The notes under the pieces are model-generated. The model searched no databases. It worked only from the letters and a program-made list of their open reading frames with translations, and was not told the origin of the DNA. From the NCBI GenBank assembly GCA_007280275.1, contig QYQB01000046.1, positions 1 to 33,753 of the forward strand: a stretch of DNA of 33,753 nucleotides, given 5' to 3'. The stretch comes from a bacterium. Lineage in GTDB: Bacteria > Bacteroidota > Ignavibacteria > UBA10030. A program made the position numbers and the translations under genes. Positions 23,588 to 32,723 of this stretch are shown here, in pieces (position 1 is the first letter of the stretch; each line of letters opens with the position of its first letter).

Positions 23588-24457
23588 ATGTCTGACTTGC
23601 TGAGCCAGAGTTTTGTTGTAAACGCATTGATCGTGAGCACTATCCTCGGACTGTTGCTCTCCTACATGGGAGTGCATGTGGTGGGTCGCGGCATCGTGTT
23701 CGTAGATCTCGCCCTTGGACAAATTTCCATGCTGGGAGTGGCGTTCGCGGGATACGTTGGGGGAGGAGGAGAGACAATTATCTCGATTGCATTCACCATG
23801 GTTGGGGCTTTCTTGCTGTCCTTCATCAAGGTCAAAGACAAACGTTTGAAGCATGAAGCGATCATCGGAATCGTTTACGCCGTTGCCTCCGCGGGAACAG
23901 TTCTCCTGATTTCAAAGACACCGCATGGGGAATCGGACATCTCAGAAGTCCTGTTCGGCAGCCTCTTCACGGTGACGACTGCTCAAATCATAACCCTCGC
24001 CATCGTGTTTGGAATCATCGGCATCGTGCAGTTCCTTTTCCGGAAGAGGTTCTTTGAGCTGACGGAACAGTTCGAGAATCGGCAGGTGGAACATATGCGA
24101 ATCTTCGACCTGTGGAATTTTCTTTTCTATCTCTGCATCGGTCTTTCTATTGTCTTCGCGGTCCGGGTTGCCGGCGTCATCCCCGTATTCTCCTATCTGA
24201 TTGTTCCTCCGGTTGCTGCCGTCCTGTTCTCGGAAAGCAAGAAACTGGTCGTTGGAATCTCGATGCTGATCAGTGTCTTGGGGGGTTTCCTCGGAATCTT
24301 TTCTTCAGTCCGTTTTGATTTCCCGGCCGGTTCCTCCGTGGTTGCGGCGCTTGGAGTCCTCTTTGTTGTAGTATCCCTCATCAAGTTCAGCAGATTCATG
24401 AAATTGCGATTCTTTAGCGAGAATGGTTCCTCGGAGAGCACAGATGGTGAGGATTGA
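23588..24457 (+). CDS. znuB: Metal ABC transporter permease (ZnuB/TroC family)
   Basis: The 289-aa integral membrane protein has about eight to nine hydrophobic helices. Family features are GVHVVGRGIVFVDLALGQISMLGVAF (the region after helix 2), VLFGSLFTVT and the conserved VAGVIPVFSYLIVPPVAAVLF segment. It should form the channel for metal delivered by the preceding binding protein. No ABC ATPase (ZnuC) is present upstream or downstream in the window, so the ATPase must be encoded elsewhere or have been lost. The C-terminus ends in an acidic SESTDGED tail. A decayed SDR fragment follows directly in the same frame. Confidence 0.9.
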   Translation: MSDLLSQSFVVNALIVSTILGLLLSYMGVHVVGRGIVFVDLALGQISMLGVAFAGYVGGGGETIISIAFTMVGAFLLSFIKVKDKRLKHEAIIGIVYAVASAGTVLLISKTPHGESDISEVLFGSLFTVTTAQIITLAIVFGIIGIVQFLFRKRFFELTEQFENRQVEHMRIFDLWNFLFYLCIGLSIVFAVRVAGVIPVFSYLIVPPVAAVLFSESKKLVVGISMLISVLGGFLGIFSSVRFDFPAGSSVVAALGVLFVVVSLIKFSRFMKLRFFSENGSSESTDGED

Positions 24458-24685
24458 ACAATCGTGCCTGTAACGGGGGGAGCTGGCGCGCTCGGTTCGG
24501 TTATTGTCGACCGGCTGAGCTGTCAGTGAGCCCGTGCCACAGCTACGCACCGCCATGAAGAAGGATTGGTAAAAATCCTTGGGGCCTTCAGGGATAAGGT
24601 TACGTTGGTCAAAGCAGATGCGACCGATGAACAGGAGGTCATAGCATGCTTGAGAAATATGGAGGTGTGTGACGGCAGTGGTTGA
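24458..24685 (+). pseudogene. Decayed N-terminal fragment of an SDR oxidoreductase
   Basis: Reading on in the znuB frame after its stop gives VTGGAGALGSVIVDRL, a classical SDR cofactor motif, then one TGA (24527-24529). In the same frame RHEEGLVKILGAFRDKV and TLVKADATDEQEV follow, the second with the usual Asp before the SDR second loop, up to a TGA at 24683. Only about 75 of about 240 residues remain, with no active-site Tyr-Lys. A GTG (24464) could have been the start. The following 143 bp (24686-24828) hold no recognisable gene. It is too short for the ORF track. Readthrough of the TGA would still give only a fragment. Confidence 0.75.
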
Positions 24686-24828
24686 TTTTCTTCAACAATT
24701 TGAATACCATGAATGAGGAACGATCAAGGGAGCACCCACAAATCGTATGGCACATCACTGGGAATGGTCACGAAAGGGCAAGCAGATCCATCGCTTGCCT
24801 TCTTCATTTGAATGAAATGATTGGAACT

Positions 24829-25278
24829 ATGACTCTCAACGAACAGATCAGCAATGATTTGAAGGCTGCGATGAAGTCGGGCGAAAAAGTCCGGTTGGAT
24901 ACTCTGCGTTTGCTTCGGGCACACATGATCGAACTTTCGAAACGAGGCGAGGGAAAAGAGATTACTCCCGAGGAAGAATTGTCCGTGCTGATGGCGGCCC
25001 TCAAAAAACGCAAGGAGGCCATCGAGGTCTACGAAAAGGCCGGGCGATCGGAACTGGCACAGCAGGAGCGGTCTGAGCTTGAGATAATCTCGTCGTATCT
25101 TCCCAAGCAACTCAGCTCTGAGGAGGCTGGTGAAATCATCCAGCGGATTGTATCTGAGACCGGAGCGAGTTCTGCGAAGGACTTCGGCAAAGTAATGCCT
25201 CTTGCCATGAAGGAGTTGAAGGGAAAAATTGATGGGAAAGTCGTTCAAGAGATTGTGAAAGCAAAACTGGGGGCCTGA
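24829..25278 (+). CDS. GatB/YqeY domain protein
   Basis: The 149-aa protein matches stand-alone YqeY proteins. It has MTLNEQISNDLKAAMKSGEK, the basic helix DTLRLLRAHMIELSKRGEGKEIT, KKRKEAIEVYEKAGR, ERSELEIISSYLPKQL, and a C-terminal domain with DFGKVMPLAMKELKGKIDGK. The domain is homologous to the tRNA-binding tail of the amidotransferase GatB, but the role of free YqeY is not settled. The track start (24682) adds 49 residues from the pseudogene spacer; the ATG at 24829 matches the family N-terminus. The cvpA-like gene follows 2 nt after its stop. Confidence 0.93.
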   Translation: MTLNEQISNDLKAAMKSGEKVRLDTLRLLRAHMIELSKRGEGKEITPEEELSVLMAALKKRKEAIEVYEKAGRSELAQQERSELEIISSYLPKQLSSEEAGEIIQRIVSETGASSAKDFGKVMPLAMKELKGKIDGKVVQEIVKAKLGA

Positions 25279-25280
25279 CC

Positions 25281-25883
25281 ATGATCATCGATGTCATCAT
25301 CTTGTTGCCCTGGGTCGTATTTGGGGCGTTGGGCTTTCGGGACGCTTCGGTCCGGAAGCTTAGTGCAATTGTTTCGTGCATTCTCGGAATGTTTCTTGGC
25401 CAATGGCTGATGCACGATGTCGGAACTCTCTTGCGGGAAAAGCTCCAAGTGCTGCCTGAAGACGCCCCCGTACGGGCGTTTGCTATCATTTTCTTCTTCA
25501 CACTGTTTCTCCAGTCAATCCTCTATCGCTTCTTGACGGGCAATTACAAGGTCGGTGGTATTTTCGACCGCATTGGCGGCGTTGCCCTCGGCCTCGTACA
25601 AGGTGGGATTGTCATCAGCGTCGTGATTTTCATGTTCGCGATGCAGGAACCGCCATCCGAAAGGACAACCCGGGATTCCAGACTTTATCATTTTACTGCT
25701 TCCCTTGCTCCGGGTATCATGGACCTGTTCTCATCCACGCTCTCAAGGGCGGGCCAATCTATGCGGGATGTCGCTTCACCCGGATCGAGAGACCTTGACT
25801 CGCTGAAGAAAGAAGACATTGAGAGCCTCGTATCTCCGGGCGCGGCAAAAGTCGATTCCACGCTCCGTGCTCCGCGGCGGTGA
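25281..25883 (+). CDS. CvpA family membrane protein
   Basis: The 200-aa protein has four hydrophobic helices. The first pair is IIDVIILLPWVVFGALGF and KLSAIVSCILGMFLGQWL. The third is FAIIFFFTLFLQSILYRFL. The DRIGGVALGLVQGGIVISVVIFMF segment is the conserved CvpA signature (DR..G...G...G). A polar C-terminal tail of about 70 residues follows. CvpA proteins have been linked to colicin V export and envelope stress, with no defined mechanism. It sits between yqeY and mutS2 with 2 and 16 nt gaps, an arrangement that CvpA and MutS2 genes often show. A purine-rich GGGGG precedes the start. Confidence 0.9.
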   Translation: MIIDVIILLPWVVFGALGFRDASVRKLSAIVSCILGMFLGQWLMHDVGTLLREKLQVLPEDAPVRAFAIIFFFTLFLQSILYRFLTGNYKVGGIFDRIGGVALGLVQGGIVISVVIFMFAMQEPPSERTTRDSRLYHFTASLAPGIMDLFSSTLSRAGQSMRDVASPGSRDLDSLKKEDIESLVSPGAAKVDSTLRAPRR

Positions 25884-25899
25884 GGATTGAGATTCCCTC

Positions 25900-28242
25900 A
25901 TGGCCGATTTCTCTACCGCAATACGCAAACTCGAGTTCGACAAGATCCTTGCTCGTCTGCAGCAGTTGGTTACATCGGAGCCCGGGCGCGATCTGGCGGC
26001 TCATCTCGTTCCGATGACCGACGCATCGTTCGTTCGCCTGGAGTTGAATCGTGTTTCAGAAGCAAAGGAGCTCTTGATCGTTGAGGGCGTCGCACCCCTC
26101 GATGGCATCAAAGACATTGTTCCCGCCCTCAAACGCTCCACCATTGAAAACCATATCCTCAATAGTCGTGAGCTGCTCGACATAGCGTCCACACTTCGTG
26201 CGTCAAGAACTCTCTCCATCTTCATCTCGAAACGACAGAAGGACTACCCCGAACTTGGAGAACTTGCCTCGGGTTTGTTCAGCGACAAGATTCTGGAGTA
26301 CAACATCGTCGAGTGCATCGATGAAGATGGTCGCATTCGCGATTCGGCGAGCAAAGATCTGAAGCGCATCCGCCATGATATGATCTCGACTGCAGAGATA
26401 CTCCGCAAACGTCTGGCGTCGATCCTGAAGCGCATCTCTGAGAAGGACTTCCTTCAGGAAGAGATCATCACAACTCGTGATGGGAGAATGGTCGTGCCGG
26501 TGAAGACCGAACACAAGAACCATGTTCCCGGGTTCATCCATTCGAGCTCTGCCAGCGGAGCAACGGTATTTATCGAACCGGCGGAGACGCTCGATCTCAA
26601 TAACACTCTGACAGAACTGCAATTGAGCGAGCAACGCGAGATCACGCGCATCCTGGGTGAACTCACCGTTCAAGTGGGGGAGATTCGCCCCCAGCTTGAA
26701 CCTGCGATGGCAACCCTCGCCACGCTGGATCTCGTCTTCGCCAAAGCGAAATATTCGATCGAAGTGCTGGGCAATCCTCCGGCCATTTCAGATCAGATGC
26801 ACTTTCGCCTGCTTCACGCACGCCATCCAGTCCTGCTTCAGCGCCACAGGCGCGACGAAGTGGTGCCGATGGATCTCGAGCTTGGCGGAGACGTGCGAAC
26901 ACTCGTCATCACGGGCCCGAATGCCGGCGGCAAGAGCGTAGCAATGAAAAGCATAGGCCTGCTCGTCCTCTGTGCGCAATCAGGGTTGCATATCCCGGCA
27001 GATCCTGAGTCTGAACTTTGCATGTTCGAGAATGTATTCGTCGATATCGGTGATGAGCAGTCAATCGAGAATGACCTGAGCACGTACAGCTCGCACTTGT
27101 TGCGGATGCGGGATATTCTGCTTGGAGCGAATGACCGCAGCCTGGTCCTTATCGACGAAATAGGAGCCGGAACCGATCCGGCAGAAGGAGGGGCTTTGGC
27201 GGCATCCATCCTCAGTGAACTTACATCAAGAGGATCGATGACCGTGGCCACAACGCACCACGGCATGTTGAAGGCATTTGCGCATGAAGCCGCCGGTGTC
27301 TCCAACGCGTCGATGGAGTTCGACCAGGAAACACTCAAACCGACGTATCGATTTCGTTTCGGCGTTCCCGGCAGCAGCTACGCATTGGAACTCGCCAAGC
27401 ATCTCGAGTTGCCTCTTCCTGTCGTGAATCGGGCTCGAGAATTCGTCGGCGGTGAGAAAATCAAACTGGAAAACCTCCTCACAGAATTAGAACGTCAGTC
27501 TCAAGAATATCGGGCACAGATACAGCAGGTTTCTTCGGAACGCGACCGTCTGAATTCGTTGGTTCAAGCCTACGAGCAAAAGACGAAGGATCTCCGTCAC
27601 GAACTTCAGCTCATTCGTAAACAAGCGGTGGAGGAAGCGAAAGAGATTGTTCGTGGAGCGCAGTCGCTCATCGAACGGGCGGTGAAAGAAATCCGGGAGT
27701 CTTCTTCAGACAAAACGATCATCCAATCCGCCAGAGAGAGCGTTCAGCAGATGCGGACGAAGATCGAGGAAATGACTGTCGCAGATGCACCTGCCACCGC
27801 AGAGGATTTGCAGGTCGGCGACGCCGTGCGGGCCAGGGATGCTTCACAAGAGGGGGAAGTCGTCGAAATCAAACCTCCATTCGCGACTGTTCTCATCGGG
27901 AATACAAAGCTGAAGGTCAGGCTCGAGACACTACAGAAGGTGAGCGCACGGCAAGGGACATCAGCGGGAGCTGTCGGAAGCTCAATCTACACCCCTGAAG
28001 GCAAAACCGAGATTGATCTGCGTGGGATGTTCGGCGATGAGGCAATTGCGCAGGTGGAGCGATTTCTCGATGATGCAATCGTGGCGGGATTACACCGGGT
28101 CGATATTATCCATGGCAAGGGGACCGGGGCTCTCCGAAAGCGCATTACCGAGTTCCTCAAGACCTATCCGCACATCCAGGCTTTCCGGCTCGGTGAGTGG
28201 AACGAGGGAGGCGCCGGCGTGACAGTCGTCGAACTTGACTAA
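25900..28242 (+). CDS. mutS2: Endonuclease/ATPase MutS2
   Basis: The 780-aa protein has the MutS2 layout. An N-terminal lever/core region (KLEFDKILARLQQL) is followed by the ATPase with Walker A GPNAGGKS at about residue 339, Walker B LVLIDEIGAGTDP (Asp419, Glu420) and ATTHHGMLKAFA. A long coiled coil (about 515-620, QEYRAQIQQVSSERDRLNSL) comes next, then a KOW-like segment (LQVGDAVRARD). A C-terminal Smr nuclease domain (EIDLRGMFGDEA at about 704, HGKGTGALR at about 738) ends the protein. It lacks the mismatch-recognition domain of MutS. Known roles are suppression of recombination and, in some bacteria, rescue of collided ribosomes. Length is normal. Confidence 0.96.
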   Translation: MADFSTAIRKLEFDKILARLQQLVTSEPGRDLAAHLVPMTDASFVRLELNRVSEAKELLIVEGVAPLDGIKDIVPALKRSTIENHILNSRELLDIASTLRASRTLSIFISKRQKDYPELGELASGLFSDKILEYNIVECIDEDGRIRDSASKDLKRIRHDMISTAEILRKRLASILKRISEKDFLQEEIITTRDGRMVVPVKTEHKNHVPGFIHSSSASGATVFIEPAETLDLNNTLTELQLSEQREITRILGELTVQVGEIRPQLEPAMATLATLDLVFAKAKYSIEVLGNPPAISDQMHFRLLHARHPVLLQRHRRDEVVPMDLELGGDVRTLVITGPNAGGKSVAMKSIGLLVLCAQSGLHIPADPESELCMFENVFVDIGDEQSIENDLSTYSSHLLRMRDILLGANDRSLVLIDEIGAGTDPAEGGALAASILSELTSRGSMTVATTHHGMLKAFAHEAAGVSNASMEFDQETLKPTYRFRFGVPGSSYALELAKHLELPLPVVNRAREFVGGEKIKLENLLTELERQSQEYRAQIQQVSSERDRLNSLVQAYEQKTKDLRHELQLIRKQAVEEAKEIVRGAQSLIERAVKEIRESSSDKTIIQSARESVQQMRTKIEEMTVADAPATAEDLQVGDAVRARDASQEGEVVEIKPPFATVLIGNTKLKVRLETLQKVSARQGTSAGAVGSSIYTPEGKTEIDLRGMFGDEAIAQVERFLDDAIVAGLHRVDIIHGKGTGALRKRITEFLKTYPHIQAFRLGEWNEGGAGVTVVELD

Positions 28243-28265
28243 ACTACCACCCGTATGACGGGACG

Positions 28266-29774
28266 ATGAAAAAACGGCAGATCAATAAGCTCCTCATAGC
28301 AAACCGGGGCGAAATTGCGCTACGAGTGATCCGAGCCTGCAAGGAACTGGAAATCTGTTCGGTTTCAGTCTTCTCTGATGTGGATCGGAAGTCGCTCCAC
28401 GTGCTGCAAGCGGACGAGGCATACGCATTGGGCGGATCCACGCCTCGAGAAAGCTACCTGAATCAGGCCAAGATCATTGAGATCTCAAGAGCCGCCTCTG
28501 TGGACGCCATTCACCCGGGATATGGCTTCCTGGCCGAGAATCCGGACTTTGCTGATGCCGTGGCCGCAGCCGGTGTTCTCTTTGTCGGTCCTTCTGGAGA
28601 TGCCATTCGCTTGATGGGCGACAAGACGCAAGCTCGAAAGGCGGCTCGCCAACTTGGGATTCCAACAATCAGCGGGACCTTTGAACCCGTCAAGGACGTA
28701 AGCGACGGGCTCTTGCACGCAGCAGATATCGGCTATCCGATCCTGTTGAAAGCTGCGGCAGGAGGTGGTGGGAAGGGAATGAGGGTTGTCCGTGCATCAG
28801 GAGACTTTGAGGTTGCCCTACGGATGGCTCAATCGGAAGCGCAGGGCGCATTTGGCGATGATCGGGTATATATGGAGAAGTACCTCGAATCACCTCGTCA
28901 TATCGAAATGCAGATTCTCGCCGACAGCTATGGCAATGTGCTTTACCTTGGGGAGCGCGAATGCTCCATTCAGCGCCGCCATCAGAAGGTGATTGAGGAA
29001 TCGCCATCGACGGCAGTGGATGAGAAACTTCGCGGGGAGCTGGGGGAAGCGGCTGTCCGACTAGCGAAGACGGCAGGTTACACGAATGCCGGCACGATGG
29101 AGTTCTTGCTTGAACCCTCGGGGAAGTTCTATTTTCTGGAAATGAACACCCGACTTCAGGTTGAACACCCCGTCACAGAAGAGATCACTGGTCTTGACCT
29201 TGTGAAGCAGCAAATTCGAATTGCAGAAGGAGAACGGCTTTCAATTCGGCAGGAGCAACTCAAATTCCGGGGTCATGCCATCGAGTGCCGGATATGCGCA
29301 GAAGACGCGGAAAACGGCTTCATGCCATCCACAGGAAAGCTGGTCCGCTATCAGCTACCTCAGGGCAGAATTCGAGTTGAGAATGGGTTTCAGGAGGGCG
29401 ACGAGATATCTGTTTACTACGACTCATTGATGGCAAAGGTGATTTCCTGGGGAGAGACGCGCACAGAGGCAATCACGACGATGAAGCGGGCCTTGGCCGA
29501 CTTCACGATCGAAGGAGTGAAATCAACAATTCCATTTTGTGCGTTGGTCCTCAACTCTAGCAGTTTCGTCGAAGGAAATGTGGATACTGGCTTTGTGGAC
29601 AAGCACTTTGACCCAAGTATCTTGAGTATAGTCTCTACCGATCAGATGCTTGCGGCAGCAGTCAGTGCGGTTCTGATCGGTGTTCACAGCAAGCGACCGA
29701 CTGAATCACGACACAACGGTTTGAGTCCCGCGAGCAGTGGATGGAAAGATAGCAGGAGGGAGGGCTTTCGATAA
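28266..29774 (+). CDS. accC: Biotin carboxylase subunit of an acyl-CoA carboxylase
   Basis: The 502-aa ATP-grasp enzyme carboxylates biotin with bicarbonate and ATP. Motifs: KLLIANRGEIALRVIRACKEL, IHPGYGFLAENPDFA, the glycine loop KAAAGGGGKGMRVV, RHIEMQILAD, ERECSIQRRHQKVIEESPS and the catalytic EMNTRLQVEHPVTE. The C-terminal 45 residues extend past the usual AccC end (MLAAAVSAVLIGV onward). This resembles the start of the linker in fused acyl-CoA carboxylase alpha chains, so the gene may derive from a split fusion. Its stop overlaps the carrier-protein start (TAATG). No carboxyltransferase gene is in the window, so acetyl-, propionyl- or methylcrotonyl-CoA specificity is open. Confidence 0.92.
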   Translation: MKKRQINKLLIANRGEIALRVIRACKELEICSVSVFSDVDRKSLHVLQADEAYALGGSTPRESYLNQAKIIEISRAASVDAIHPGYGFLAENPDFADAVAAAGVLFVGPSGDAIRLMGDKTQARKAARQLGIPTISGTFEPVKDVSDGLLHAADIGYPILLKAAAGGGGKGMRVVRASGDFEVALRMAQSEAQGAFGDDRVYMEKYLESPRHIEMQILADSYGNVLYLGERECSIQRRHQKVIEESPSTAVDEKLRGELGEAAVRLAKTAGYTNAGTMEFLLEPSGKFYFLEMNTRLQVEHPVTEEITGLDLVKQQIRIAEGERLSIRQEQLKFRGHAIECRICAEDAENGFMPSTGKLVRYQLPQGRIRVENGFQEGDEISVYYDSLMAKVISWGETRTEAITTMKRALADFTIEGVKSTIPFCALVLNSSSFVEGNVDTGFVDKHFDPSILSIVSTDQMLAAAVSAVLIGVHSKRPTESRHNGLSPASSGWKDSRREGFR

Positions 29775-30325
29775 TGGCAGGGACATTCACGGCGACGATT
29801 GATGGGCACTCGTTCAAAATCGTCCCCCTCTCTGATCAGAAAGTCGAAATCGATGGTAACGCCCACCGTTACAATCTTGTCGAGTTGGATGGGCGGGGTT
29901 TTTCTCTCATTCTCGATGGAAAGTCTTACCTCGTTGAGATGCTGCCATCATCTGAAGCCTGGCAGGGCACGAGCGCATCAGGCAAAGGTGATCTTGGCCA
30001 TTCTGTGCCCTTAAGCATCAAAGGTAAACAGTATCGTGTCCGTGTTGACGATGAACATTCGCTGCTCGTCAAGTCACTATCCGCCGAGCCTGAGTCCGAA
30101 AAAGGGGCTCAAGTTGTGAGGGCCCCTATGCCAGGATTGATATCACGAATCGAGGTCCAAGTTGGCGAGGAAGTCGTTTCTGGAAGTGGCCTCCTCGTTC
30201 TCGAGGCAATGAAGATGGAGAACGAGATACGCTCACTGAAGCATGGAACGATCCAGACCATACACGTCGAGAAGGGGAGAGCCGTTGAGAAAGGCGAACC
30301 GCTGATAACCATCGCAGAACGCTAA
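29774..30325 (+). CDS. Biotin carboxyl carrier protein with N-terminal beta domain
   Basis: The 183-aa protein ends in a biotinyl domain (about residues 108-182). It has APMPGLISRIEVQVGEEV and the biotinylation motif EAMKMENE with the target lysine at about 147. The first 100 residues are beta-rich (GTFTATIDGHSFKIVPL, FSLILDGKSYLVEML, LSIKGKQYRVRVDDEH). They resemble the region between the carboxylase and carrier domains of propionyl/methylcrotonyl-CoA carboxylase alpha chains, unlike the Pro/Ala-rich linker of AccB. It overlaps the biotin carboxylase gene by 1 nt, so the two are made together. It shuttles carboxybiotin to an unseen carboxyltransferase. Confidence 0.88.
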   Translation: MAGTFTATIDGHSFKIVPLSDQKVEIDGNAHRYNLVELDGRGFSLILDGKSYLVEMLPSSEAWQGTSASGKGDLGHSVPLSIKGKQYRVRVDDEHSLLVKSLSAEPESEKGAQVVRAPMPGLISRIEVQVGEEVVSGSGLLVLEAMKMENEIRSLKHGTIQTIHVEKGRAVEKGEPLITIAER

Positions 30326-30340
30326 TTCTGCCATACTAAG

Positions 30341-30354
30341 TTGTTTAAAAACAA
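30341..30354. repeat. Small AT-rich palindrome before purL
   Basis: TTGTTT-AA-AAACAA lies 20 nt before the purL ATG in the only gap between the carrier protein and purL. It could be an operator or chance; no purine riboswitch fold was recognised. Confidence 0.25.
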
Positions 30355-30373
30355 AAGGCTAAGTGCATATCCG

Positions 30374-32620
30374 ATGAACCAATCTCTAGGGCAAATAGAA
30401 CCAGTTGTTGATCTCGATCTTGCGCTCGAACACGGTCTCACCGAAGAGGAGTATCGAAAAGTCCTGGTGATTCTCGACCGGACGCCAACATACACTGAAC
30501 TCGGCATCTACAGTGTCATGTGGAGCGAGCACTGCAGCTACAAGAATTCCATTGCGATCTTGAAGACTCTCCCTCGTAGTGGCGAGAGGTTGCTTGTCAG
30601 TGCCGGTGAAGAAAATGCCGGACTGGTCGATATTGGAGATGGTTTGGCCGTTGCCTTCAAGATTGAGAGTCATAACCACCCATCGGCGGTCGAACCTTAC
30701 CAGGGGGCCGCAACAGGAGTTGGTGGAATTCTTAGGGACATATTTACCATGGGGGCGCGGCCAATTGCAGCCCTTAATTCTCTCAGGTTCGGTGAACTCA
30801 CCAATGATCGTGTCCGGTATCTCTTCAAGGGAATTGTGAAGGGTATCGGGGATTATGGGAATAGCTTCGGAGTTCCCACTGTCGCCGGTGAAGTGTATTT
30901 TGATAGCTCATATACTGGAAATCCACTCGTCAATGCAATGGCGGTCGGGATAGTAAAACATGGAAACGTGGCACGAGCGATCTCCAAGGGGGTCGGCAAT
31001 CTTGTCATGATCGTAGGATCATCCACGGGCAGAGATGGCATCCATGGTGCCACATTTGCTTCTGAGGAGATATCTGAGAAATCAGAGGCAAAGAGGCCTT
31101 CCGTTCAAGTAGGTGATCCCTTTACCGAGAAGCTCTTGCTCGAAGCGACGCTTGAGGCTATCCAGGCGGGAATTATTGTTGGCATCCAGGACATGGGTGC
31201 TGCTGGACTGACTTGTTCCAGCATGGAGATGAGTGCTAAAGGGAACTGTGGAATGCGGTTGGATCTCGATGCCGTCCCGCTCAGGGAAGAAGAAATGAGC
31301 AGCTACGAAATCATGCTCTCTGAGTCTCAGGAAAGGATGCTCCTTGTAGTTAACCCTACGGATGAAGCCGCGATCAAAAAGATCTTTGATAAGTGGGACT
31401 TACATGCCGTTGCCATTGGTGAAGTGGTGGAGGGCGACCGCGTCAAAGTTTATCAAGGCGGAACGCTGAAAGCTGACGTACCAGCTGAGACCCTGGTTCT
31501 GGGCGGTGGTGCTCCTGTCTACGACCGGGAAGCCAAGGCGCCTGCTTACCTCGCGGAGGTCCGTTCATTTGACCCTCAGGCGCTTACCCCACCGTCTGAT
31601 TACAACGAGGTGCTGTTGAACCTTCTTTCTTCGCCAACTGTTGCGTGCAAGAGGTGGGTATATGATCAGTACGATTCTATGGTTCGAACGGGTACAATTC
31701 CAGCAAGTTACGATGCGGCTGTGGTCAGAATCAAGGGAACAAAGAAAGCGCTGGTGCTTAAGACCGATTGCAACGCGCGCTACGTCTACTTGAATCCGCG
31801 GAGAGGTGGACAAATTGCTGTAGCCGAGGCGGCTCGGAATGTTGCCTGTACGGGAGCTGCACCCGTAGCGATCACAAATTGCTTGAACTTTGGCAATCCT
31901 TACGACCCCGAGATCTACTGGCAATTCAAGGAGGCGGTGGCCGGCATAGGCGATGCGTGCCGGATTTTGGGAACTCCGGTGACTGGGGGAAACGTCAGCT
32001 TCTACAATGAAAGTCCAGATGGTGCTGTGCTTCCGACGCCGGTTATTGGAATGTTGGGACTTCTGGATGATGCTCGGTTGGCAGTCCCGTCCACGTTCAA
32101 GCGCAGCGGCGACATCATTCTCCTCCTTGGTGACGAACTGGGTGAGGTAGGAGGCTCAGAGTATTTGTTTCAGCGAATGTCAAAAATTCTTGGCCAGGCT
32201 CCACTTTTGGATCTTGCCGCTGAGAAATCACTTCAGGCTCTCCTCGTGGATTTCTCCAAACGCTCACTCATTTCATCGGCGCACGATTGCTCTGAAGGTG
32301 GCCTAGCAGTCGCGCTTGCCGAGGCGCTGTTTGACAACCGTGGCCAATTTGGTGCGACAATAGACCGCTATGTCAATGCGCAGCTCCGCTCGGACTTCAG
32401 CTTGTTTGGCGAGACTCAGTCCAGAGTCATTGCTTCCACAAATCCCGAAAACTTAACCACCATCCTGAGTTTGGCCAAATCCCGAGGCGTGCCCGCAACA
32501 GTGATTGGTTCAGTCAACGGAAATGGCCTGCTTAACATCGGTGGCGAGATTTCGATTTCAGTACGGGAAGCAGAAAATGCTTATCGAAGGGCTATTCCAG
32601 AAGCGGTGGGAGAGGTATAG
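30374..32620 (+). CDS. purL: Phosphoribosylformylglycinamidine synthase subunit PurL (small type)
   Basis: The 748-aa enzyme carries out the fourth step of de novo purine synthesis (FGAR to FGAM). It shows the two-fold AIRS-like domain arrangement with [14 protein letters not shown], the catalytic region [46 protein letters not shown] and, in the second half, [16 protein letters not shown] and [18 protein letters not shown]. The length is that of small PurL, which needs separate PurS and PurQ, neither in the window. The track start is TTG at 30341; the ATG at 30374 gives [22 protein letters not shown], which fits family N-termini, but no clear ribosome site is present. Confidence 0.96.
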   Translation: MNQSLGQIEPVVDLDLALEHGLTEEEYRKVLVILDRTPTYTELGIYSVMWSEHCSYKNSIAILKTLPRSGERLLVSAGEENAGLVDIGDGLAVAFKIESHNHPSAVEPYQGAATGVGGILRDIFTMGARPIAALNSLRFGELTNDRVRYLFKGIVKGIGDYGNSFGVPTVAGEVYFDSSYTGNPLVNAMAVGIVKHGNVARAISKGVGNLVMIVGSSTGRDGIHGATFASEEISEKSEAKRPSVQVGDPFTEKLLLEATLEAIQAGIIVGIQDMGAAGLTCSSMEMSAKGNCGMRLDLDAVPLREEEMSSYEIMLSESQERMLLVVNPTDEAAIKKIFDKWDLHAVAIGEVVEGDRVKVYQGGTLKADVPAETLVLGGGAPVYDREAKAPAYLAEVRSFDPQALTPPSDYNEVLLNLLSSPTVACKRWVYDQYDSMVRTGTIPASYDAAVVRIKGTKKALVLKTDCNARYVYLNPRRGGQIAVAEAARNVACTGAAPVAITNCLNFGNPYDPEIYWQFKEAVAGIGDACRILGTPVTGGNVSFYNESPDGAVLPTPVIGMLGLLDDARLAVPSTFKRSGDIILLLGDELGEVGGSEYLFQRMSKILGQAPLLDLAAEKSLQALLVDFSKRSLISSAHDCSEGGLAVALAEALFDNRGQFGATIDRYVNAQLRSDFSLFGETQSRVIASTNPENLTTILSLAKSRGVPATVIGSVNGNGLLNIGGEISISVREAENAYRRAIPEAVGEV

Positions 32621-32673
32621 TCAGCGGATATTGTGTCCTGATTATCTGCCGTTCCAATAACCACTGACTTTAC

Positions 32674-32687
32674 ATAATACCTATTAT
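32674..32687. repeat. AT-rich palindrome in the convergent gap
   Basis: ATAATA-CC-TATTAT lies between purL and the convergent Rieske gene. It is too AT-rich and has too small a loop for a clear terminator; no other terminator was found for either gene in 32621-32723. Confidence 0.25.
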
Positions 32688-32723
32688 ACGACAACGGAAG
32701 CCTGAGCGAAGCCGGATAAGGCG

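Noticed and set aside
24682-24828. 49-residue extension of the YqeY protein
   Set aside because: It lies in the spacer after the SDR remnant and does not align with the family.
26838-27338. 166-aa minus ORF inside mutS2
   Set aside because: It is the antisense shadow of the MutS2 ATPase domain.
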